Positions 10,015 through 22,876 of a DNA stretch of 64,000 nucleotides are shown piece after piece. The stretch is from Takakia lepidozioides (Eukaryota > Streptophyta > Takakiopsida > Takakiales > Takakiaceae), in NCBI GenBank assembly GCA_030704615.1, contig CM060731.1, positions 88,950,756 through 89,014,755 of the forward strand, in the 5' to 3' direction. Position numbers and translations under genes: made by a program. The notes beneath the pieces were generated by a model, which saw only the letters and a list, made by a program, of their open reading frames with translations, was not told where the DNA came from and did not search any database. Position 1 is the stretch's first letter, and each line of letters begins with the position of its first letter.

Positions 10015-12596
10015 TCAGCTGCCGACGAGTTGGAGTCCAGACACATCGGTTTGGCAAGGCCGAAGGGATTTTACAAAGTCCCTTACACGCTGCCCATTTA
10101 CATCTGCATCAAAAGGGCAATCATAGGATACCGGAGCCCCTTGGTAGCATCCATCAATTGCTTGCCCTCGGACGCACCCCTTTTTCCAGCTCTGGCTTCT
10201 ATGGTTTACTAGGTAAGGCATGAGGCCCCCGTAGGCCTGAGCAAGCTCACTGTAAGTGGACGCAGGGGTCGTAAAAATGGAGTCTGACAGGCTCAAACAA
10301 AGGATTTCCACCAGAGCTTCACTATCGTCTTCAATGGCAGGTGCATGTTGGCCACCCTCTTGGGTAAGCTGCACCACCCCTACAAGCTCTCCGGTGCTGG
10401 TTGGTTGTAAGGGATACAACCTGCTCAGAGCATCTCTCAAGCCTCCATACAGAGATGCAACAAACACCACTGTGTGGGGTGTGGAGTGCTTGGCAGGGAA
10501 GTCTTGGCCTGTGACTGGGGACCCCTTCAACTCCATGTGTTCTGTCACATTCGGAAGAATCTTGTTCTCTATAGCGCATTCCAGAATGCGTGCGTTAACA
10601 ACGTCGTGAAGCTCATTGTACTCTTGGGCACCCCCCATGTACCGCATTTGAATGCCCACAATATGGTCCGCAGCCTGCATGCAGAATTGATGATGCTTTG
10701 TTGTTAGAACCTTGTTGTTAGAACCTTGGAGTCTTTTGGACGGAAGACCAATGAATAGCTACACTGTCATATGTACTTGAGGAGATGTGATTTCAAAACA
10801 GTACCTGCAAATAAGTCTCCTGCACTCTTCGAACGCGAGCCCACAGCGAGTCGATAGGGAGCATGGCGTAGCGCAGCAGGGGAGTGAGAGGCACCTTGTC
10901 CGGGAACAGAGCCTCCAACACTGCATTGAACTTGGATATGGCGAAAAGCTGAGGAAGGAAGTAAAGACAGCCGCCTAGCGAGACCCATGTGACATTATCG
11001 TAGAGATATTGCTCAGTGTTGCAATAGAATCGGCTATGAGGACCCCAGTCATTATCAGCCTGTGCTGCGTAAACAGCCGGTGTGGACGTCCCTCCTTGGA
11101 ATGCAGCCTCCGCCTCTGTCAGAAATTCATCGGAGGTGACCCACAGATCCCTTCGTATGTCCATAAAGGGGAAGTCCGGTGGGGCTGCCCATGAAGATCC
11201 TGGGAAAGGCTCGCACATTATCGAGGGAATAAGGAAGCGAGGATCAATGAGTATGACTCTCTGGGTCAAGATCGCATAGAGAAGTGTCGATATAATCCAA
11301 AGCACCCTGTTTCCAATGCCGTTCCCCCCTTTGCCCACCAGGAATTTGCAACCTGTGCTGTCATTCTTGGTGAGGAAAAGCTGGGTGAGGTTGCCAGCCT
11401 TCTGTATGCACGTCCGATGAAGAGTCTCGTACTCTTGCAGTATAGTGTTGAGGTGTCCGGGGGTAGCAATGACATTGCCAGTTCTTCGCCGTCTCTGCCG
11501 GTACTGTGCGTTGAGCTCCAGTCGGCTTCTACAGGGGTTTTTCTTATTCCAATCTCTTCTCTGAGCTGTTGTGAACCTGCTACAGTCAATAAGAAACAGC
11601 GAATCAGACGCTCTCAGCCTGCGTCGTTCCAACAAAAGATTTCAAGCTTTGACTGAAAGCATGATGCTCAACGTTTTAGCCGTCCTTCAGTCTCAATGAC
11701 AAATGTTCATCTGCTGCACCTGAAATAAAGTGTGGAAGTGCACGGGGATTCATGTAGAGCACCACCCCGGAATAGATGCTTCCAACAGGAGATTAAGTGT
11801 CCCCAGATCTACAGAGATGAGACTACGCTCGTAAGAAATTGATGGAAGGGGCAAATCATCTTCAAACATGCTAGCGTGTCTGAGACTTCAGCAGCTCATT
11901 TTCGTGGCATTGCCAAAACGATACAAAGGAATGCATGGAGATGGAAATTTGGACTCCTCTGGTTCTTCAGGTTGAGTGCAGATTTTACTCTCAAGTATTG
12001 ATGGAGGGATTGCCGTGTTTTAGAACACGGTATTCCCTTGCAGGACTCTCCACAATTCCCTGCCGGAGTTGCGTGTCACCCTATTTAGAGGCGCCATTTT
12101 CTTACGCACAACTTTCTTTACCTTCGGGACTGTCTTCGATGTCATATTACGCACGAGCTTTGGTGATTTTTACCATGTTCGCTATTGTAACGGGTGTCCT
12201 GCACAGCAAAATAAGGCCGGGTTCCAGAACTTCGCATTTGCTATGGCCATGTACTCTCTCTACAAAACCTGGATGTGTATTGATTCAGCTTTAAGTGCAA
12301 GTGTTCTGATTATCTGGAGTCCCCCGGTACCCCATCACTCACCCCGATAGCACACTTTCACCGGACCTCCTTGTTGCAGCTGCCTGGATGGCTTTCCCAA
12401 GGGCTTTCAGAAGAGAACGGATAGGAATAGGTGGCTTGGGATCAATGAGCTTGTGCCCGGTGTTGATGTATTCGGAAAAGAAACCAAATCCACTGTTGTC
12501 AGGCTGATAGCCAGAGTAAGCGAAAAACATCAGTAGCACAAGCGCCGCCGTTGCTGTGAGGGACTTGAGCGAAGTGACTGACGTCTTCAACGACAT
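10015..12596 (-). CDS. GT37 family fucosyltransferase (xyloglucan FUT-like), 3 exons
   Basis: Exons are 12596-12343, 11579-10805 and 10674-10015, all with GT-AG introns, joining to 562 residues; Arabidopsis FUT1 is about 558. Members transfer L-fucose from GDP-fucose to xyloglucan or arabinogalactan side chains in the Golgi. Exon 1 gives a short cytosolic tail and a signal anchor (about residues 14-28, ATAALVLLMFFAY), as in type II Golgi enzymes. Exon 2 carries NPCRSRLE, YETLHRTC, GNGIGNRVL, VILIDPRF, CEPFPGSSW and PPDFPF, the conserved stretch of the family. Exon 3 opens with the donor-binding motif VGIQMRY and continues with VFVASLYGG, a late Ser/Thr-rich motif LSLSDSIFTTPASTYSELA, and the cysteine-rich end. 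The exact acceptor substrate cannot be read from sequence. The gene looks intact. Confidence 0.9.
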
Positions 12597-15500
12597 TTGA
12601 AACTTGCCACTCGAGTTTTCTGTTCCCTTCGTCAGTACTCTTCCACAGCTTTTGATCACGGAGCCTGGTTTATCCTCTCTACTGCCGCCTCCTCATTCTC
12701 TGAGATCTATCCGCCTACTGTCCATGCAGTCTTCTTGTGCACCTCCTAGGCTGAAGACCCACCATGACACAATCTTGCAAATAAACCTGAACATGAATGT
12801 GGCTCCAGACACTGCGCTGGGGAGGGAGGGGTACGATACACATGTCTCCTGAATCTAGGGCTCTCACCGCAGCTCAAGATCAAGAACTGTCAATCAAACC
12901 CGGATCAAATTCCGGACAGTCATCACTTCTGAAACGTAAATCTTGAAGTTACATTTCGGATTTCTTGACTGATGAGAGCAACCCACCTGCGCGATATCAG
13001 ATTAGTTTCAAGAATGTGGTTTTATAACGTATGGGTGCTTCAAATTATGCCGTATCTTTGTCCACAGTCCTTTGATGTTGCCAACAAGAGTTCCTCTCAA
13101 GCAAAGCTCAAGCTTGAGCTCGGCCCAGAATTGAAAGGGAGAGAGAACAAGATCGAACGTCCACACCACAGTTGGGACTTCGGACTTTCTTGCAGCAAAA
13201 TTCCAAAGCACACATCCCTCGATCCATCACCGCTACTCCATCCAAGGGCCGAAATTATCTAACGCTTAACACACTATCATAACCAACATTACTCTTGCTT
13301 GAGAGTATTAAAGTAATTAATTACTGATTTGCCTCGGATGCTTGTATGGCAGTACACTTTGGATGCCTGATTACCACCTGTAATCCACCTGCTTGTTACC
13401 AAACCCTAAGTCTTGGTGCTCTGCCTTTATGGCCATTACACTTTCTTCACTTGTGCTCTGTCAGAGTAACTACCTCCCATCATTACAATACTATTACTAA
13501 TTCTAATATTTTATGATAGCATGTCTGCCTTCCCTCATTGGCGGCCTCCTTCTTTCTAGAAAGTGCCAATAATATCTCTGCTGAAAAATCTTCGGATTGT
13601 CATCTGAATTTGTCGGTATTACCTTACTTACTCAAAATGATTCCACCCTTTGAGCTATAAAGGAAAAATGTATATAAAGAAAAGAAAATAACAGGGAACA
13701 AAATCTAACATATTTTAATAATCTAAGTAGAGAAAGAAAAAAGAGGGGGAAGCTGGGGAGGGGGAAAAATAACCCTGTTACATTCATCCAATAGCCCAAG
13801 ACCCAGTATTGAACCCAGACCCACAGGCCAATGCACAGGCTCAGCAAAGATGCCTATCTATTTGGGTCTTCAATTCCCTTTAAATACAGAAAGCAGGAAT
13901 AAGAAATTCATTTGGTAGCCGCCCCGGCGGACGTTCCCATGCCCTCAGGCTTTGTCGCTTATCACCAACTCACATACTTACAACCCGCGCACTCCCTACT
14001 GTACATACCATTTCACTCCAAACCCATCATTTGGACTGCCCTTCACGGTTGACTCCGGTGTGTTGGACGGTATACCTGGTTGAACCTTAGGTATGGACTA
14101 CAGGTATGAGTACGTGTATCGAAGAACATACCGGGGGGGGAGTATGTCTTTATTACCCAAACTAGTCTGGGTAATAAGTTATACGCAGGCATGGCATGGT
14201 CCCCATACCAGTACTGCGGCGAGTTCATGGCGGATGGAGGTAGGTATGAGTCTATGCTAGTGTAATGTGTACTACCAGTTTGTTAATTCGAGGCTCCCTG
14301 CTGCAACTCAGACTTCAGTTGCTGTCTTTGCCAAGTGTTTCACAGTTTAGACTACAATTAGCTCTCTGCTTCATCACATTTATTTCTATGTATGTATGCC
14401 CAAAATACAATTACTCATACCAGATTCATATCCAAGTTGCTCGTATAGAAACCTATACCAGCCTGGTATGAAAAAAGGGGTTGGACATTTCATACCAGGA
14501 CCGGTCTGGTATTAAGGAATGGACATACCAGTCCAACACTGGTCGGCTCCCAACAAAAAATTTATCGGCATTTCATCCAGTCGTGATATTACCACAATCG
14601 ATTCCGTAACCAAAATATGACAATTTTGATTCTTGCCTATAGGACCAACTCTTCAAGATACAACCTGCGCAATATATGTACAAGAGACTCGGTAGGTAGC
14701 CGAAAGGCAAAGTGGCTCTTAGTTACTCGGGCTTTGGCCAGCGTCTTCTCTCTCTCTCTACAGGAGACCCACATTTCAATAGAGACCCACTAGTGTAATG
14801 TTGAGGGTTGACTCCAAACTATTTATGGACATTTCATTCTGTCCTGACATAGAAATAGAAAATGGAGTGTTAGAAAATGGAGTGTTGCCGATAGGAGATG
14901 CGACCAACTCTTCCAGATACAACCTGCGCACTAGCATGTACACAAAGAGTCTCGCATCGCAAAAGAAACCCGCTCAGGTTGACTCCAAATTTTTTATTCG
15001 ATCGTGATTAGTGATTACCTCAAAACAGAAATAAAAAGATTGACTCTAGCAGAAACGGAGAGCAATTATATTATACTATATTATTATTTTATTTCGAGAA
15101 AAGGGGAGGAAGCCCTTGGAACTTTATTCGCATTATTGAAGGGAAAAAAATTTAAAACCCTTGAGTGGCCGAAGGCCGCCATAAGGCATGTGTAAATTAC
15201 GGTGTCTCAAAAACATAAAAAAGGGTGTCTCAAAGAACTTGCAAAACAAGAGGTTCCTAGTTCGCAGTCGACCCACAGTTTGTTTCCGCAATGATTCAGT
15301 ACAAATTTATCGGCAAGTGATCGCAGAAGAGTAATAAGTAAAAATATAAGGCAGCAGTAAATGGCGATCCATTCAAGTCGTTGGCGTCGTTTCCCGCGCC
15401 GCAGACGAGAGCGCGCGAGGAGGTCTGACCAGCGTGTTGCGTGCGGGCACGTGGAGGCATGAGGGAGGACCGGCTGCCCGGTCGGAATATGGCCCCACCT

Positions 15501-16198
15501 CCTGGACCCTCCATCTCTCGATTATACGAGGTCGTCGTGTCATTGAATTGCTCTAAGCTGCCCTGTAGCTCTCTAGTTCGGCGCTCTAGCTCTCTCTCTC
15601 TATCCCTTTTCTACCGCAATTGACGTACTCCTTGTTTGCTCTTCCCGAAGATTCATAGTCTTCTTTCCAGTTGAAAGATTCGTAGGCTTCTTTTCAGCTG
15701 GGAGATTCACAGGCTTAGTTTGCCTTCTTTTTCTTCTTCTCTGCCTGGTTCACAAGCCCGCGAGCTGTCATACAGCACTCTGTCCGGGCTGTTCTTCTTG
15801 TGCTCCATTCAGCGCTCTACGTATTCCCAAAGTTTTATCCTGTCTGCGGTTCGATCTCTTCGCTGCACTGTTCTGCATTGACGGCAGCATTAACAGGCTT
15901 CTTTCTCTATAACGATTCTTCCATCCTCGCATATTTTTTCTTTTTAGTCTGGGACCGTGTTCCTGTAGGCCTTCGGCTTAGGGATTGTCCCTTGTGCGAA
16001 TCCGCTCCGCAGTATTTGCTCTACCTCTTCAGCATTGTGATTTATTGTCCACATCGGTCCCTTCCCTGTTCGGGGCACTTTGCGCTAGCAGGCGAGGCAG
16101 TATTCCTGAGCTTGGCTTGGCCTTTGTTCTCTTCACGTACCAGTTTTTACTCGTGTTTTTTATCTTCACCGTAGGTCTACGTTCTTTGAGCTCCAAAC
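12597..16198. other. Intergenic with diverged repeats
   Basis: This stretch holds the promoter of the fucosyltransferase gene (right of 12596) and the leader of the small membrane protein (up to 16198). At about 14041-14560 the hexamer GGTATG or its complement CATACC recurs many times. At about 14556-15030 three diverged units repeat, sharing AACTCTTC(A/C)AGATACAACCTGCGCA and TTTAT(C/G)G(G/A)CATTTCAT. A possible fragment of the CCTTCC/GGAAGG SINE in reverse lies near 15160-15215 (weak). The pyrimidine-rich run at about 15550-16190 is probably a transcribed leader. Confidence 0.4.
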
Positions 16199-16564
16199 AT
16201 GACAGGCCGCACATTGAAACCTCGTGTAGTGCAGTCAGCTCCCTCCCCGATCCTTCCTCTCTTCTTCGTAGCAGTGATGCTGGTTATGGCCGCGATGCCG
16301 TGGTACCTGCGCTATCACGCTCTCTTCAAGATAGCGGCGTATCAAACTAACTACGTTTTGTTGATTGTGCCTCTTGTGCTGGTGATGGTACTCTCTCTAA
16401 TGTCCTCTGTTCCAGAGTGGGCCTCTCCAAATCCTCCGATGTACGGACGCAGCAGGAACTGGAACTCTGGACATTTCTCTGGCGAGCACCACCATGGCGA
16501 TGGCGCGGGCATTGGCCTCTTCATCCTTCTTGTCTTGTTGCTGATTTTGGTCCCCTGGAGATGA
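16199..16564 (+). CDS. Small plant membrane protein, 121 aa
   Basis: Single open frame with a reasonable start context (AACATGA). Three hydrophobic segments are visible: about residues 18-36 (ILPLFFVAVMLVMAAMPW), 50-67 (NYVLLIVPLVLVMVLSLM) and 105-119 (GIGLFILLVLLLILVPW). A hydrophilic loop, rich in Gly, His and Asn and with HHHGDGAG near its end, lies between the last two. The layout, including an aromatic MPWYLRYHALF after the first helix and a short C-terminal helix, resembles a family of small uncharacterised transmembrane proteins in land plants (from memory). Function is unknown. The upstream region is CT-rich, as in many plant leaders. Confidence 0.55.
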   Translation: MTGRTLKPRVVQSAPSPILPLFFVAVMLVMAAMPWYLRYHALFKIAAYQTNYVLLIVPLVLVMVLSLMSSVPEWASPNPPMYGRSRNWNSGHFSGEHHHGDGAGIGLFILLVLLLILVPWR

Positions 16565-17775
16565 AGATTCTGATTGGAATTCACTCCCTATCTTCTCCAG
16601 GTTGGTTCCTCTTTTGAGCTTCACTTCCAATGTTCTTTTACACACTAGCAACGATTATCTTCCTGTAATTGTGTGCATTCTCGTTCCTCTCGCAATGAAG
16701 TCGCTGGACAGTTGTGGTACGCACTCAGATCAGAGCTGACAGCTTTTAATGTCTTCAGAGTATCATCGTTGCCAATGGACTGTAACTCGCTTCAGCCTCA
16801 TATGTAGCTTCCCTGGTCTGTGCCTGAATTATTCCGACACGTCTGACCAACTGTCACTGTCTTTCTCTTTCTCTCCCTCAAATGTATGCAATAAGTTTTT
16901 TGAGGCATAACAGTTTCAGATTGTTGCACAGCTCCAATGGAGCACTCTAGCTCGTAAACTCCTCATGAAGACTGCTTTCGCGGCATTGACCCTTCATTTG
17001 AGGTCTGATGCTGAAGAAGGCAAGGTGGCTGCGCAGGTGCTTGCTGTGGTTTGTCCTGCCGTAGGCTGCCTTTGTTTGAATCCCTCTTTTACCGATGAAT
17101 TCTCAATTCAATACTGTGTTGTGCATAGCAGACGATGCACACCTCAACACCAGATATCTTCAGGAAGGATGGAAGCAGTGCTGCTTATTCAGAGAAGATC
17201 GTGATTATTGTCTATAAGAGCTCCCATTACCCGTCTAAATCCAGATGACAGTCATGAGTGGGTGACAAGAGAATGCTGTTTAGGGCAAGAGTTTCCCTCG
17301 TCTCAAGAGGGGATGCGGAATTGTACCCCTCAGTTTGAAGGGAAGTTCAAATTTTGGACTATGCCGGAGGTGCGCATAGGGCTCTCCCCTGCGGCGGCTT
17401 TTGAGTGGGGAAATGGTCCAGATTTGTCTGTGTGGTGCCTGATAAGGCTGCTGGACATACTCGGAAATCCCTTGGCTTCTAAATGAACTACGAAAATCTG
17501 TACAACGGGGCAATAGAGTAACGGTCAACCTCGTTGTGTAAATCTCACTTTGCTTGTATATATATGACGGTCCACTTGACAGCATCCAATTTGCCTCTGT
17601 TTGTGTTTTGGAAACACGACCTCTAGTTCCGTGATGTGTGATCCCTTACTCTTTTATCTTGTTGGTAAATGTAATGTTAAGAACAGAGGGCTGTCACAGA
17701 GGAGTAATGGGGTGCTCGAAAAAGCCTCGTGGTACTCCGCACCTTGCTCTGCCTATCCCTCTTCTTTAGGCTACT
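16565..17775. other. Probable 3' UTR and intergenic
   Basis: The first few hundred bases probably form the 3' UTR of the small membrane protein. No protein family is recognised, and the open frames are short on both strands. Confidence 0.3.
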
Positions 17776-18732
17776 ATGAATGGCGCAGTTGCACCTGGGG
17801 TGAAGTTCGTGGGCATTGACAATGCATCCGTATTGCTCGCTGCTTGCAATCCGAGCTATGTAGGTAGGATTGTTGCGGATTTGATGCAGGCCGTCGTGGC
17901 TTCCTTTCCACATAGAAGTGCCAGTACTTACAGAGCAAGACTCCGGAAGACGATTTCTGCACAGCGGAAGACAAAAACATGGTCGCATGTCCAGTGGGTG
18001 GCCTCAATACGGCAATGCCGGTTGTTTAAGACTCTCATAAATTCACACCCTTGGCCTGTACCACCACGACATTCCTTTTTCCGGTGCCTTCCGGAGTGGC
18101 GGCCCATCAATACACTTGGTCCTACCTCCACGGCCCGTGAACTGACGAGTTGGCAGGTGATGCATGTGAGCATTTACCTATTTGTTGACCCTGCCACAAC
18201 TCCTTTTGCTCTCTTTGTAGGACTATACATACGTCATACATATGTGGGGGAAACAGGAAGTCCAAGTGGGAGGGTCATAAGCAGACTAGTTGTCCATCAG
18301 AGCAGCTCACTGCCTTCTGTCTTGAGACTTCAGCAGACACCCCATCCCTTCGTAAACGTAATGTACCTCCTCTTGGGACCTAAACCATATTTGTCCTTCC
18401 AATCCCTATCCATTTTGTCTAATTGGCATCCCATACATGTCTCCAATGGGTGTTCCACAGGATGGCCTGTCGCTTGGGACCTCAAAGCAGAGCAGCACAA
18501 CCATTTCGTCCCCACGTCTGTGCTGTTCTCTCCACCGTCCAAGAATTGCACACCCTCACACACATTTCGTGTAATCAATCCGTCATTTGCCACGCGGCCT
18601 CTTCCAAGGCAGCGACTGCTCTTGGAAGATATTCCTACAGGAAACAGACAAAGGGAGTGTAAAGAGGGAAGAGAGAGCAATATTGTGGAAGGAGGGAGCG
18701 AGGGAGGGACGGTGGGACGGAGGGAGAGATGA
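17776..18732 (+). CDS. Unassigned 318-codon open frame
   Basis: An uninterrupted ATG frame of 318 codons whose TGA shares the bases of the ATG of the next gene (ATGA overlap at 18729-18732). I do not recognise the protein with confidence. One stretch, LFVGLYIRHTYVGETG followed by an Arg and a His (about residues 147-175), loosely recalls the start of a GIY-YIG nuclease fold, with GLY and YVG in place of GIY and YIG; the spacing is shorter than usual. The C-terminal 30 residues are Gly/Arg/Glu-rich and come from purine-rich DNA just before the next gene. It may be a remnant of a mobile element, part of the leader of the downstream gene, or chance. A frame this long is uncommon by chance at this base composition. 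Confidence 0.25.
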   Translation: MNGAVAPGVKFVGIDNASVLLAACNPSYVGRIVADLMQAVVASFPHRSASTYRARLRKTISAQRKTKTWSHVQWVASIRQCRLFKTLINSHPWPVPPRHSFFRCLPEWRPINTLGPTSTARELTSWQVMHVSIYLFVDPATTPFALFVGLYIRHTYVGETGSPSGRVISRLVVHQSSSLPSVLRLQQTPHPFVNVMYLLLGPKPYLSFQSLSILSNWHPIHVSNGCSTGWPVAWDLKAEQHNHFVPTSVLFSPPSKNCTPSHTFRVINPSFATRPLPRQRLLLEDIPTGNRQRECKEGRESNIVEGGSEGGTVGRRER

Positions 18733-21719
18733 GCTTTTTGGCAGGGAGGTTGGCGGCCACGGAGGGTGCCTTCTTCACACAGCATTCCAAGCAAGTCGCC
18801 GCCGCCCTCAAGCACAAACTTGGCTCTCTAAAGACAATTGACTCTACAAATTCTTCACCTACTAACCCATCTGTCTCAGATACTTTGCAGGCTGATGTTT
18901 TGCCAGAAGTGCTTAGACACTCGACCCCACTAGCACCCAATCGACCGCCATCTCTCTCATCCGCGACCGAAACTGCACCAGCCCCTTCCTCTCTGGCCGC
19001 GGCTCTTCAATTGACCTTGGGCTCCCGGAAAGCAGTCAAGAATGCGGAGATTCGAAATGGATTTGGTGGCAATGGTCCTGTGGCTCACCTTCCAAGTATT
19101 CCTCAGACCACTCTTGGCCGGAGAAAGTGAGTAATTTTCAACGTTGTGGGCATATTTGGTTTCCGTGAAAACACAGTGCACTCCGGGGTTGTACAGTTGT
19201 GTTTCTGGTCTGGTTCGAATTCATGGAAGTTTTTGGTAGTGTGAAATTGAAGAGCCTTCAAATTCATACTAGGAATTGATGGTTCTTGGATCTGAAACAG
19301 ACTGAAATGGTTGTATACAGCTGATAGGAATCTGGTTGCAAAAGGCGAGTCTTGATTTATGGGCTAGCATGGACGATCTGCTGAACGATGATGCCAGTGC
19401 TATATGTGTAACCCAGGCTTAGTACTAAGCGAGAGTTGCCGCGGAAGTGGTGATAACGTAGTGGGGCATCTGTATATTGTTCTTCATGTTTCAAATTCCA
19501 AATTCTTAAGCTTCCGTTCAATGTGCTCCACTGAACATAGGACAGAGAACTGGATATTCTATTTAGTACCAACAGTGTTGGTGGGGACTGCTAGATGGAA
19601 TATAGAGGCACCGGAAGTCAGGGTGGCAGCATCCACAGCTAATGATGCTCGAGTGGGTGTGGAAAATAGCGAGAATGTCAAAGCAATGATGGAGGGCTTG
19701 TTTGATGGTACGCCATTGCTTCTACTCTGCAGGTCAAGGTGGAGGCCCTCTTAAAGTAAATTTATTGGTTTTTGTTTTCCACCTAGACCCTGACTTTTGA
19801 GCTGGTTGATACTCTTATACACACTGGCTCAGATGGTTAAGTCAATCTGCAACCAATGCCAGGAATCTATGACCTATTTCATAGGATGATTTATCAAGTC
19901 CTAAGCAAAGGATCATTTTGACCCCTCTAGGTTCTAGACCATCTTAACTAAACACAACAGATGTTTCATTGTTTGTTATTCTCAATTGGAGCATTTTCTT
20001 AACTCTTTACATCATGCCTACTGTGTTGATACTATGCAGTACCGGTCAACCTTAGCCCACATTCATATCCTGAAAGCACTTACTCAAATTAAACCAAGTT
20101 GTGGCTGAAGAGCGTAGAAGTAACACTAAAAACTGAAAGAAGCCTGCACATGGTGGCCTGCACATGTGCTTATGTAGCACTGGCTTGTTAAATAAAGTAT
20201 CAGTTGGAAAAGCAGAGGCGGCAGAGCTTGTGAGTTTGTAGCCCATTATTAAGCGGAGCACTTTTTGCACATTGATTCTCGCTTTTACTTGCAAGCAAGC
20301 CAGTCTTCCAAATGCTATTCTCTACTGTTTAAATCTCGAATCCTCTACTGGGTCATCTATGTCTTGTGCTATGTCATTTGACTTAACATAAGTGCACCTG
20401 CTGTGCTATTTGGGAGCAGTGACAAAAGCCTTTTTAGTGGCTTCTGGGCTGGTGTTTGGAGGGGGTGTTATTGGAGTCTCCATAGTCAGTGCACGCCTTG
20501 AGTTGCGATCGGTGAGTAATTCTTATCTCCTGAGCAATAAAGCTGGCTCTGAGCCTCATCCAGAGAAGAATTTGAACTGACATTTGGGTTGAATGTGTCT
20601 GGCCATTGCTGCGGGGATTTCCAAGGGGATTTTCATACCTGGAAGGTGATAAATGAGGGAGATTGTGTCAACTCATAAACTGTGCTTGCTTTAGCCTTAT
20701 GCCGATGAGAAGATGAGTGAGAAGGAGGGGAAGACACAAAGACGGAACGTATCCCCACATGTGTTGCTGTAGTAGGACTCGCCTTTGTTGAATAAGTTTA
20801 TTTTGGTTTTCCAGATTTCCTCCAGCATGTCCAGTATAGTATCATCTATTCGCCTCAAGAATACATGATAGAATTAAGCCTAAGCCAGGCCAATTTAGAT
20901 TTGAAATCTGACCCTGGGAGGGGCAGCTGGATGATGTGCGTATAAAAGGGCGAGAAGCTTTTCAGCCTCGGCTTGAAAGACTACAACAACATTTTGAGCC
21001 TTTAAGGCTTTGGGTACGTGAGTATTATTTGCTAGAACATGAATGTCGTGGTTTTGAGATGGACCCTTTGTCTTCAATAATTACCCTTGGTATCACGGAT
21101 GGTACACAACTATTGATCCATGGTGTCTTTAGCTGCTTACCCTGTCTGTATCACAGGGGCCTCCCATGGGTGTAATACTTCCGCTGCCTCTTCCCTAGGC
21201 CTTCTGGCCCTTTGCTGTGGACAACTTAAACATCTTATGCTCTACCCCTCTATTGGCAGACAGCAAGTTTCTCTTTTCTCGCCTCATAACCACGATTGCC
21301 ATCAGTGTACTGTAATTTCAGGTTCAGTACCCCACACAACCAGGTCTACTAGAGTAAACCTGTGGGATGGGATTACAAGGACAATCTCTATCGTTCCGTA
21401 GGCAAGGTCTCGCGTTCACATACAAGTTTTTTCCCCTCTCTCTTCTAATCCATCATGGGGCATGTAGTTACCGGCTATTCTGTACTTCTCCATGGCCCAG
21501 ATCTACAACCCCTGAGATGAAGCATGGACTCCTGTTTCTTTGTTCTTTCTCGGTCTTCTCTTTTTGTCTCTTATGAAAGAATCCTATTTTGTTTGTATGG
21601 AGGTGGGGCAGGCACAACGAAAAGCAGAACAATGGAAATTGGATGAGTCACAGCGCCGTTCTATAGGTGCAGAGTTCGCAGAGTCCTTGGGTGTGCATAG
21701 GAAGTGGAAAAGCAACTAG
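18729..21719 (+). CDS. Conserved plant membrane protein of unknown function, 5 exons, 265 aa
   Basis: Exons are 18729-19126, 19595-19707, 20420-20511, 20927-21013 and 21612-21719, joined in frame. The N-terminus MSFLAGRLAATEGAFF, the motif DVLPEVLRHS (about residues 57-66), LPSIPQTTLGRRKWN, VAASTANDAR, a single hydrophobic helix (about 174-196, AFLVASGLVFGGGVIGVSIV), DDVRIKGREAFQPRLE and a charged C-terminus follow the order of an uncharacterised plant family that I recall from Arabidopsis and other land plants. The single helix and the charged tail suggest a membrane-anchored protein, perhaps organellar (inference). Acceptors for exons 3 and 5 have near alternatives that keep the frame (20414/20420; 21603/21612). 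The 318-codon frame just upstream could be part of its leader. Confidence 0.8.
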
Positions 21720-22876
21720 CAGTATTATAGCTATCCATACTTTTTGCAGACACTTACTAGCCTGCCATGTACCATTAACCATTGGTTTCTAGGGTATGTT
21801 TTCTTAGAGAATGGAATTAGTATAAAGAGTCGTTGGATTCAATGTTCTCTGTGGAATCTTACAAGTGTGCGTGGATATATTATGTTGTCACTTGGCGGGC
21901 CTTGTTGTGGAGTCTGTACCCAGTTAGTTGCTGCTTTTACAAATGAAATCACTTTGCTGCTGTATACCTGGAATCTAAAATCATAATATTAAGCCTTATT
22001 GGGCTCTTGGTTGGGAAGCCTGCTGGCCAGTATAGGAGAATTTCTTGTGAACCATGAGGTTAGCCTTGCAATCTTTTGTTCAGATTGAAGTGCTTTCTCT
22101 TTAAGGGAAAAAAAGCTTTTAAATGGATTAAGAATCAGCCTTAAGCCTGCTCTGGAGAGGAAATTCAGCGAGCAGATGATATTATGGTCATTGTCAAAGT
22201 TTGAAAATGGCCAGTAACTGCATATAACAGTGGAGGTGCAAGAAGAAGGTTGGTCAATGGCGAAATCCATGAGAACTAATGTGAACTCATTCAAGTACAA
22301 ATCCACTGAAGGCAAAATAAATTGAAGCCTGGCGGCCCATTGATTTATTTTGAAATGAAATGGAGAACACATCGGAATACGCCTACAAACCTTCTCACTA
22401 AGTTGAACTCTCTTGCGACTAGATAAGGGCCCTGGTCCCGGTACTGGTTGTCTCCAAAACTTTCACCATGCAGCTGCTATGCTGCCACATCCTCTGGTAA
22501 AGGCTAACAACAAAATGGAAGTGGATTGCTACGCTATAAGGGAAATTTGACCATCAATCTAAACCCAGCACCTTACCAGATTGCTAATCCAAAGGGGACA
22601 AAACTGACTGCAATTGCAGACTGTGAAGTGACATGAATGTATCCTATTGCCAAAACCCCGTCTAAGTTGAACTTGATGCAAAAGGTTCCCAAGAAAGAGA
22701 AGACTAAGGCTAACTAGGGTGCTTCTGAAAGAATCATCACAAAATCAAGGGCTACATTAACCTTTGGACCAAGAGGTATAAAAAGAGGTGACAACGAGAA
22801 CAACAGTCACCAAAATTGGCTACAGATGCTGGATGAAGGAAGAAATGGATTCCAAGCACAAGGATGTTGTGCCTTG
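21720..22876. other. Convergent 3' flanks
   Basis: Space between the 3' ends of the + strand membrane protein gene and the - strand TIC100-like gene. It should contain both polyadenylation regions. No coding feature is recognised; a 127-codon frame on minus (21989-22372) shows no family features. Confidence 0.35.
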
